Assembly (NCBI RefSeq): GCF_937919355.1
Contig: NZ_CALFSA010000056.1
Location: forward strand, 1 to 19,714
Reading direction: 5' to 3'
Origin: an uncultured Methanofollis sp.
GTDB lineage: Archaea; Halobacteriota; Methanomicrobia; Methanomicrobiales; Methanofollaceae
Length of the DNA stretch: 19,714 bases
The first letter of the stretch is position 1. Each line of letters opens with the position of its first letter. The position numbers were made by a program, and so were the translations under genes. Below, one piece after another: positions 15,129 to 19,714 of this stretch. The notes beneath the pieces were generated by a model. That model was not told the DNA's origin, ran no database searches, and saw nothing but the letters and a program-made list of their open reading frames with translations.

Positions 15129-15839
15129 ATGAATGCGCCGAATGGTCGGGTTGCCAGTCTTGCGGCGGCAGTCAGACTGTTTGCCGGGGAGATGGTGCGG
15201 ACGACGGTCTTTGACGGCGAGACCTTCCTTTCACCGACCGGTGCGCGCGGGCGGCGTGTCTTCTTCACGGGCGCCCTGACAGCGGTCAGGGCCGCCGGAG
15301 GCCGGGTCACCGCCCGCGTCGCCGACCCGACAGGCACGGTCACGGTCTCCACCGGGTGGCGCGGCGAGGCGGCCGATTCCTTACGTTCTATCGAGCCCCC
15401 GGCATTTGTCGCGGTGAGCGGGACCCTCGCTGTCTCCGGTGGCGAGGCCGTCGTGGTGCCCGAGGCGGTGGTGCGGGTGGAAAAACCGGTGCGGGACCTC
15501 TGGGTGCTGCGGACGGCCGACCTCACCCTCGGGCGGATCGAGGCGCTCGCCGCTGCCGACGGCGACGCCGGGGAGATCGCCGGTATGGCCGGGATGGTCA
15601 GGACGGCACTTTCAAGCGTGCCCGAGGGACCGGCCGGCGGTGCGGCGGCCCTTGACGCCCGCTCTCTTCTCATATCCCTCCTTGAAGAGTGTCCAGGTCG
15701 CCGGACTGCCGAGGAGGACCTCTTTGCCCGCGCCGGGGAGAGGGGCGTCGGGAGGGCGGCGGCCGAAGCGGCCCTCGGCGCACTGCTCGAAGAGGGAGAG
15801 TGCTATACTCCCTCGGCCGGGCAGGTGAGGCTGATCTGA
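15129..15839 (+). CDS. RPA-associated OB-fold protein (COG3390 type)
   Basis: This 236-residue protein appears to be the accessory factor of the single-stranded DNA-binding protein RPA. An OB fold spans about 40-118 (GRRVFFTGALTAV, VTARVADPTGTVTVSTG, FVAVSGTLAV, VVVPEAVVRVEK), and the C-terminal part (about 168-236) is a predicted winged helix ending in CYTPSAGQVRLI. Many euryarchaea carry such proteins next to an RPA gene and a phosphoesterase; in Haloferax the corresponding genes are rpap and rpe. Here the phosphoesterase is adjacent but no rpa gene is in the window. The ATG at 15129 follows a TATA-like box by about 25-30 bases, so the mRNA is probably leaderless. Its stop overlaps the next start. 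The family call rests on layout and neighbours as much as on residues. Confidence 0.8.
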   Translation: MNAPNGRVASLAAAVRLFAGEMVRTTVFDGETFLSPTGARGRRVFFTGALTAVRAAGGRVTARVADPTGTVTVSTGWRGEAADSLRSIEPPAFVAVSGTLAVSGGEAVVVPEAVVRVEKPVRDLWVLRTADLTLGRIEALAAADGDAGEIAGMAGMVRTALSSVPEGPAGGAAALDARSLLISLLEECPGRRTAEEDLFARAGERGVGRAAAEAALGALLEEGECYTPSAGQVRLI

Positions 15840-16576
15840 TGCACCCGGAGTTCCTCCCCGGGGTCCCGGCCCTCCTGATGGAGAATACGATGCGTGTGCT
15901 CGTCGTCGCCGACCTCCACTTCGGGATCGAGTCCGGCCTTGCCCGTGCAGGGGTGCACGTGCAGAGCAGGAGCAGGGAGAGGGCGGCGCGGGTCGCCGAC
16001 GCCATCAGGGAGACAGACCCCGACCTCCTCCTCCTCCTCGGCGACGTGAAGCACATGGTGCCCATAACAAGCAGGCAGGAGTACGACGAACTCCCGGCCC
16101 TCCTCGACTCCTTCAGGGCTCTGACGGAGGTGAAGGTGATGCCCGGCAATCATGACGGCGGGATCGCACGTTTCCTCAAGGACGGTGAACTCCTCCCTGC
16201 AACAGGAATCCGTATCGACGGGGTCGGCTACCTCCACGGCCATACGAATCCCGACCCCGACCTTGCCGGGGGCCTCCTCGTCATCGGCCACCTCCACCCG
16301 GTCGTCTCTCTCTCTGACGAGGTGGGGTGTTCCCTGCGGGCAGAACCCGCCTACCTGTACTCGCCTCTCACTGGCGAGGGCCGGGGAGACGGGACCCGCC
16401 TCCTCGCCGTCCCGGCTGCCTGCGAGTTTTCCGGGGGTGTGGACGTGCTCGAACTGAGAGAGAGCGGGCTTGGTCCGCTCGTGCGGTGTATCGACGAAGA
16501 CGATGCCGAGGTGTGGCTGCGTGACGGGACCTACATCGGGACCCTTGCAGAGATCAGGGAACAGCGCGGCGCGTGA
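15839..16576 (+). CDS. Calcineurin-like metallophosphoesterase (COG1407 type, RPA-linked)
   Basis: This 245-residue protein has all motifs of a two-metal phosphoesterase: ADLHFG (Asp25, His27), GDVKH (Asp69), PGNHD (Asn104, His105), LHGH (His133, His135) and GHLHP (His151, His153). The DLHFG start and length match the archaeal COG1407 group, which is often beside RPA accessory genes (rpe in Haloferax). It may be a nuclease or phosphatase acting in DNA repair; the substrate is not known. The ATG at 15839 shares one base with the upstream stop (TGATG), and AGGTGAG at about 15824-15830 is a good ribosome site. Earlier in-frame starts back to 15689 lie inside the upstream gene and are rejected. 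The 3' end overlaps the start of the helicase gene. Confidence 0.87.
   Translation: MHPEFLPGVPALLMENTMRVLVVADLHFGIESGLARAGVHVQSRSRERAARVADAIRETDPDLLLLLGDVKHMVPITSRQEYDELPALLDSFRALTEVKVMPGNHDGGIARFLKDGELLPATGIRIDGVGYLHGHTNPDPDLAGGLLVIGHLHPVVSLSDEVGCSLRAEPAYLYSPLTGEGRGDGTRLLAVPAACEFSGGVDVLELRESGLGPLVRCIDEDDAEVWLRDGTYIGTLAEIREQRGA
16508..16513 (+). promoter_or_regulatory. Ribosome site proposed for the Lhr gene
   Basis: GAGGTG, seven bases before GTG 16521, is the only good anti-SD match near the possible starts. ATG 16503 and TTG 16545 lack one. It lies inside the phosphoesterase gene. Confidence 0.4.
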
Positions 16577-19265
16577 CCTCCTCGACCCGCGGGTGCGGGC
16601 GCTCATCGACGAGCGGGGTTTCGAGGAACTTTCCGAGGCGCAGGAACTGGCGATCCCGCACCTCCTCGCCGGCGACCATCTGGTCCTCATCGCCCCCACC
16701 GGCACCGGCAAGACGGAGAGTGCTATGTTCCCGGTCTTCAACGCCCTGCTCAAAGAGGGCGGACCCGGCATCAGGGCGCTGTACATCACGCCCCTGCGCG
16801 CCCTCAACCGCGACATCCTGGAGCGCCTCCAGTGGTGGTGCAAGAGGCTCGGCCTCACCGTCGGGGTGCGGCACGGCGACACGCCCCAGAATGTCCGCCG
16901 CCAGCAGGCCCTCTCGCCGCCCGACCTCCTGATCACGACCCCGGAGACGGTGCAGGCCCTCTTCATGGGCAGGAGGCTGCGGCAGCACCTCACACATGTC
17001 GGCCACGTTATCGTCGACGAGATCCACGAACTTGCCGGGAGCAAGCGCGGCGCTCAACTCGCCGTCGCCCTCGAAAGGATACAGGAGTACGCCGGGGAGT
17101 TCCAGAGGATCGGTCTCTCGGCGACGGTCGGCAACCCGGAGGATATCGGCCGCTACCTCTGCGGCGCCCGCCCCTTCACCCTCGTCGAGGTGCCGGTCGC
17201 AAAGCAACTCGACCTCTCGGTCCGCTTCTGCGGCGGCGATTTTCCGAAACAGGCGGCCTGTGTGAGCGAGATGATCGACGCCGAAACTTCTTCTCTCGTC
17301 TTCGTGAACACCCGCGTCACCGCCGAGGCGCTCGGCCACGCCCTGTTGGAGAGGGGCGATGTCGAGGTCCACCATGGTTCCCTCTCGAAGGAGGTGCGGG
17401 TCGACGCCGAGGACAGGTTCAGGGCAGGCGCGGTGCGGAGCCTCATCTGCACCTCTTCGATGGAACTCGGCATCGATATCGGGCACATCGCCCATGTGGT
17501 CCAGTTCGGCAGCCCCCGCGAGGTGGCCCGTCTCGTCCAGAGGGTCGGGAGGGCCGGTCACCAGTTGTACGCCGTCTCGCGGGGGACGGTGCTTGCGACC
17601 GGTTTCGACGACCTCCTCGAGTCTCTCGTGATCATGCGTCGGGCGCGGGAGGGGGAGGTCGAGGAGGTCGCACCCTACCTCAATGCCGCCGACGTCTGCG
17701 CCAATGCCGTTGCCGCCCTTGCAGTGGAGTACGGCGAGGTCGCGGTGGAGAAAGTCCGCACCATCTTTGAACGCTCCGGGTGTTTCGAAGACGTCGGCAC
17801 GCTCCTCGACGCCGTCTGCACACAACTTGAAGGATACCGGCTGATCAGGCTGGACGGGGAGGGGAAGGCCCGCCGGATCATCACCACTTCCCGTGCCCGG
17901 CGGTACCTCTCCGCGAACCTCTCGATGATCCATGACGAGAGGAAGGTGCCGGTCTACGACATGGTCGCCAGGCGGACGGTCGGGACACTGGACGAGTCCT
18001 TTGTCGTCGGTTTCGTCCACACGGGTGCGGTCTTCATTACGCAGGGGCAGTTGTGGCGGGTGCTCGACTTCGAGGACGGCCGCCTTACCGTCGAACCGGC
18101 GCGGGAAGCGAAAGGCGAACTTCCCTCATGGGAGGGTGAGCAGATCCCTGTCCCCTATGCCGTGGCAGACGAGGTCGGTCGCCTGCGCCGGACGCGCGAC
18201 CTCGCCGCCTACACCGACGACGGGGAGGCGCTCGCCTTCGCCGCCGCCTATTTCCGGGAGATGGACCGGAACAGGACGCCGGTGCCGACCGACCGCCTGA
18301 TCACCCTGGAGAACTCGGACGAGGGCGTCGTCTGCAACATCTGCGCCGGCCACCGTGCGAACGAGGCGATTGCGCGGGTGCTCTCCGTCCTGATCTCGGC
18401 ACGCTACGGCACGACGGTCGGCATCGAGAGCGGGGCTTACAGGGCGATGCTCAGGCTCCCGAAGGCCGTCCGGGCGGCCGAGGTGCGGGAGTTCCTCGTC
18501 ACCACCGACCCGGCGCATATTGGCGGCATCCTCCGCCTCGCCCTCCGTCGGACCGCACTCTTCAAGTGGAAACTCGTGCAGGTCGCAAAGAAGTTCGGGG
18601 CGATCGACGCCGACGCCGACTACGAGAAGATCAGTCTCCATCGCCTCCTTGAGTCCTTCGAGGGGACGGTCGTTGCCGACGAAGCGTACAACGAACTCTT
18701 CCGGTCTATCATGGACGTGGAAGGGGCGCAGAAGGTCTTCGCCGCGGTGCAGGCCGGCGAGGTTGACCTCCACATCGGCCCCCTCTCCGTCCTCGGCGCC
18801 GACGGCCTCTCATCGTCTCGCGACATGGTCCCGCCGCCGACCGCGGACCAGGCGGTGATCTCAACCCTGAAACGCCGCCTTGCCGGTGACCGGGTGGTCC
18901 TCTTCTGCATGCACTGCAGGAAGTGGACGAGCCGGACCCACGTTGAACGGGTGCCCGACCGCCCGCAGTGCCCCCTCTGTTCTGCACGCCTCATCGCCGC
19001 CCTCAAGCCCTGGGAGGAGGAGCAGATCGGGCAGATCAAGAAGAAGAAAAAGAGTGCCGAAGACCGGTCGGTCGAGGCGCGGGCCCTGCGGAACGCCAAT
19101 CTTGTGCTCAGTTACGGGAAACCAGCGGTGATCGCCCTTGCCGCGCGGGGCGTTGGCCCGGAGACCGCTGCACGGGTCCTTGGAAAGAGCAGGGACGAGG
19201 ACGGGATGTACAGGGAGATCCTGAAGGCGGAGAGGAACTATGTCCTGACCCGCCGGTTCTGGTGA
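16521..19265 (+). CDS. lhr: Lhr-type superfamily 2 ATP-dependent helicase
   Basis: This protein of about 914 residues is a DNA or RNA repair helicase of the Lhr family. Motifs (numbered from GTG 16521): Q-like region DERGFEELSEAQELAIPHLL, Walker A APTGTGKT (58-65), motif Ib TPET, Walker B VDEIH (165-169), motif III GLSAT (198-202), motif IV LVFVNTR, motif V SSMELGIDIG, and motif VI QRVGRAGH (340-347). The Lhr-specific middle domains follow. A zinc knuckle near the C-terminus has CMHC and CPLC (encoded about 18907-18984), then a lysine-rich segment (QIKKKKKS) and a helix-hairpin-like end (ALAARGVGPETAARVLG). The start is unclear: GTG 16521, ATG 16503 and TTG 16545 all lie within the upstream gene, and no start exists after its stop before the conserved region. 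Overlap implies coupled translation. It is usual in archaea as a single-copy gene. Confidence 0.92.
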   Translation: MTGPTSGPLQRSGNSAARDLLDPRVRALIDERGFEELSEAQELAIPHLLAGDHLVLIAPTGTGKTESAMFPVFNALLKEGGPGIRALYITPLRALNRDILERLQWWCKRLGLTVGVRHGDTPQNVRRQQALSPPDLLITTPETVQALFMGRRLRQHLTHVGHVIVDEIHELAGSKRGAQLAVALERIQEYAGEFQRIGLSATVGNPEDIGRYLCGARPFTLVEVPVAKQLDLSVRFCGGDFPKQAACVSEMIDAETSSLVFVNTRVTAEALGHALLERGDVEVHHGSLSKEVRVDAEDRFRAGAVRSLICTSSMELGIDIGHIAHVVQFGSPREVARLVQRVGRAGHQLYAVSRGTVLATGFDDLLESLVIMRRAREGEVEEVAPYLNAADVCANAVAALAVEYGEVAVEKVRTIFERSGCFEDVGTLLDAVCTQLEGYRLIRLDGEGKARRIITTSRARRYLSANLSMIHDERKVPVYDMVARRTVGTLDESFVVGFVHTGAVFITQGQLWRVLDFEDGRLTVEPAREAKGELPSWEGEQIPVPYAVADEVGRLRRTRDLAAYTDDGEALAFAAAYFREMDRNRTPVPTDRLITLENSDEGVVCNICAGHRANEAIARVLSVLISARYGTTVGIESGAYRAMLRLPKAVRAAEVREFLVTTDPAHIGGILRLALRRTALFKWKLVQVAKKFGAIDADADYEKISLHRLLESFEGTVVADEAYNELFRSIMDVEGAQKVFAAVQAGEVDLHIGPLSVLGADGLSSSRDMVPPPTADQAVISTLKRRLAGDRVVLFCMHCRKWTSRTHVERVPDRPQCPLCSARLIAALKPWEEEQIGQIKKKKKSAEDRSVEARALRNANLVLSYGKPAVIALAARGVGPETAARVLGKSRDEDGMYREILKAERNYVLTRRFW

Positions 19266-19348
19266 GGTGGCGTGGGTGAGGTCCTCGCACTCTCCGACAG
19301 ATGTGTCATTCTGATCGTGGAGTGAGGGGGTCCGTTGTTACACCAGAC

Positions 19349-19420
19349 CGGGGAGCGCCGATCCACTGCCTTCTCCTCACTCTCCGCTGGGGGACTACGC
19401 CCTCGTCCTCGAAAGCATCC
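19349..19420 (+). repeat. Dispersed intergenic repeat, copy C (partial)
   Basis: This aligns without gaps to copy B at an offset of 9740 bases from GAGCGCCGATCCACTGCC (19353-19370) through GCTGGGGGACT (19386-19396), with about three quarters of bases the same. It then continues CCTCGAAAGC like the arm of copy A and becomes unrecognisable. The GCCCCCGGACCCC arm is missing, so it is a decayed copy. Confidence 0.6.
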
Positions 19421-19453
19421 GATTCATGGCACATCGAAGATGTGCCTGAACAG

Positions 19454-19470
19454 GAAAATCTTCGATTTTC
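19454..19470. other. Hairpin GAAAATC-TTC-GATTTTC
   Basis: The arms GAAAATC (19454-19460) and GATTTTC (19464-19470) are exact complements around a TTC loop. The 15-base segment 19456-19470 recurs exactly at 19579-19593. The format equals that of the copy A hairpin with GC pairs swapped for AT pairs. Confidence 0.6.
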
Positions 19471-19504
19471 GGCTCTGTAAAAATCCTGTTTTGGAGTGCA
19501 TCTG

Positions 19505-19537
19505 CCGGGGGGCTGCCTTGAAGACTCCGTCTTCTCG
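19505..19537 (+). repeat. Dispersed intergenic repeat, copy D (partial)
   Basis: CCGGGGGGCTGCCTTG, then GAAGAC-TCC-GTCTTC, then TCG corresponds to the central part of copy A read on the minus strand (CCGGGGGACTGCCTC, hairpin, TCG). The stem (19520-19525 with 19529-19534) has a different sequence from that of copy A but still pairs perfectly. Confidence 0.55.
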
Positions 19538-19578
19538 ACTCCCTCTGGTCGTCACTCGAAAACTTCACGGTCAACGGC

Positions 19579-19593
19579 AAATCTTCGATTTTC
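19579..19593 (+). repeat. Direct repeat of the 19456-19470 hairpin segment
   Basis: AAATCTTCGATTTTC is identical to 19456-19470 and lies 123 bases away. Here only six arm bases pair because the outer G is replaced by C. No mobile element or site-specific target is visible around it. Confidence 0.6.
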
Positions 19594-19698
19594 CTGTATT
19601 TCTCATGCTCGCTATCGCTCGCACCCTGCCATTAGGATAGGGGGTGGAGGGCAGCCCCCTCTTCAAAATGCAGGGATTACTCATTTAAAGTCCAATCC

Positions 19699-19714
19699 AG
19701 ATCGGAAGAGCGTC
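19699..19714 (+). other. Illumina adapter remnant (artefact)
   Basis: AGATCGGAAGAGCGTC matches the first 16 bases of the standard Illumina TruSeq-type adapter exactly and sits at the very end of the window. It is not genomic. The true end of sample sequence is at or just before 19698, and the window end is therefore a contig edge with untrimmed reads. Confidence 0.93.

Larger units (their letters stand above)
19266..19698. other. 433-bp gene-free region at the right end
   Basis: No convincing gene follows the helicase. A 101-codon open frame at 19335-19640 has no recognisable domain and crosses repeats. Seen here are repeat copies C (19349-19420) and D (19505-19537), a hairpin at 19454-19470, its partial direct copy at 19579-19593, and a 14-base block (19481-19494) that is the reverse complement of 9478-9491. 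Base composition is lower in GC than the genes. Confidence 0.65.

Noticed and set aside
19335..19640. A 101-codon open frame near the right end
   Set aside because: It crosses the repeat copies and hairpins and shows no protein-like pattern.
1..19698. tRNA, rRNA or other known structured RNA genes
   Set aside because: I saw no cloverleaf, T-loop GTTCRANNC set or rRNA block in the spacers on either strand; a covariance search could still find a small RNA.

Overview
The window is GC-rich archaeal DNA. It carries a complete archaeal replication and repair gene set: an RFC small subunit, two MCM helicases, an RPA-associated OB-fold protein, a calcineurin-like phosphoesterase and an Lhr-type helicase. 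TATA-like boxes lie about 25-35 bp before several starts with no leader ribosome site, and other genes use GTGATCC or GAGGTG ribosome sites that match an archaeal 16S 3' end. Together with the RHDxxN-type histidine kinase this best fits a euryarchaeote, probably a Methanomicrobiales methanogen. The lineage is an inference from gene content and style, not from a marker search.

Layout. (1) 93-2392: a 7TM-PAS histidine kinase converges on a HemK2/Mtq2-type methyltransferase, and their stop codons overlap. (2) 2393-2667: an AT-rich divergent promoter region. (3) 2668-3941: a secreted beta-rich protein, translationally coupled to a membrane-anchored regulator with two winged-helix domains. (4) 4049-9122: a five-gene co-directional run that looks like a sulfur module: an SLC13-type anion permease with RCK_C domains, an MBL-rhodanese protein of CstB/persulfide dioxygenase type, a YeeE/YedE sulfur transporter split into two half-genes, and a stand-alone ABC ATPase. 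(5) 9123-9802: no gene, but two inverted copies of a structured repeat. (6) 9803-15050, minus strand: rfcS followed by two tandem mcm paralogues. (7) 15051-15128: a short divergent promoter region. (8) 15129-19265, plus strand: RPA-associated protein, phosphoesterase and Lhr helicase, each overlapping the next. (9) 19266-19698: no gene, further copies of the repeat and small hairpins. The last 16 bases (19699-19714) match the start of a standard Illumina adapter, so the right end is a sequencing artefact at a contig edge.

How the genes work together. The two divergent replication clusters form one 9.5-kb genome-maintenance island: clamp loader and replicative helicases on one side, RPA accessory factor, nuclease/phosphatase and repair helicase on the other, with promoters back to back in under 80 bp. 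The sulfur run suggests import or export of a sulfur oxyanion combined with persulfide or thiosulfate chemistry. The secreted-protein/regulator pair looks like a one-component surface-sensing unit. The most notable items are the sulfur module, the tandem mcm pair with different zinc knuckles, and the dispersed repeat whose hairpin shows compensatory base changes.
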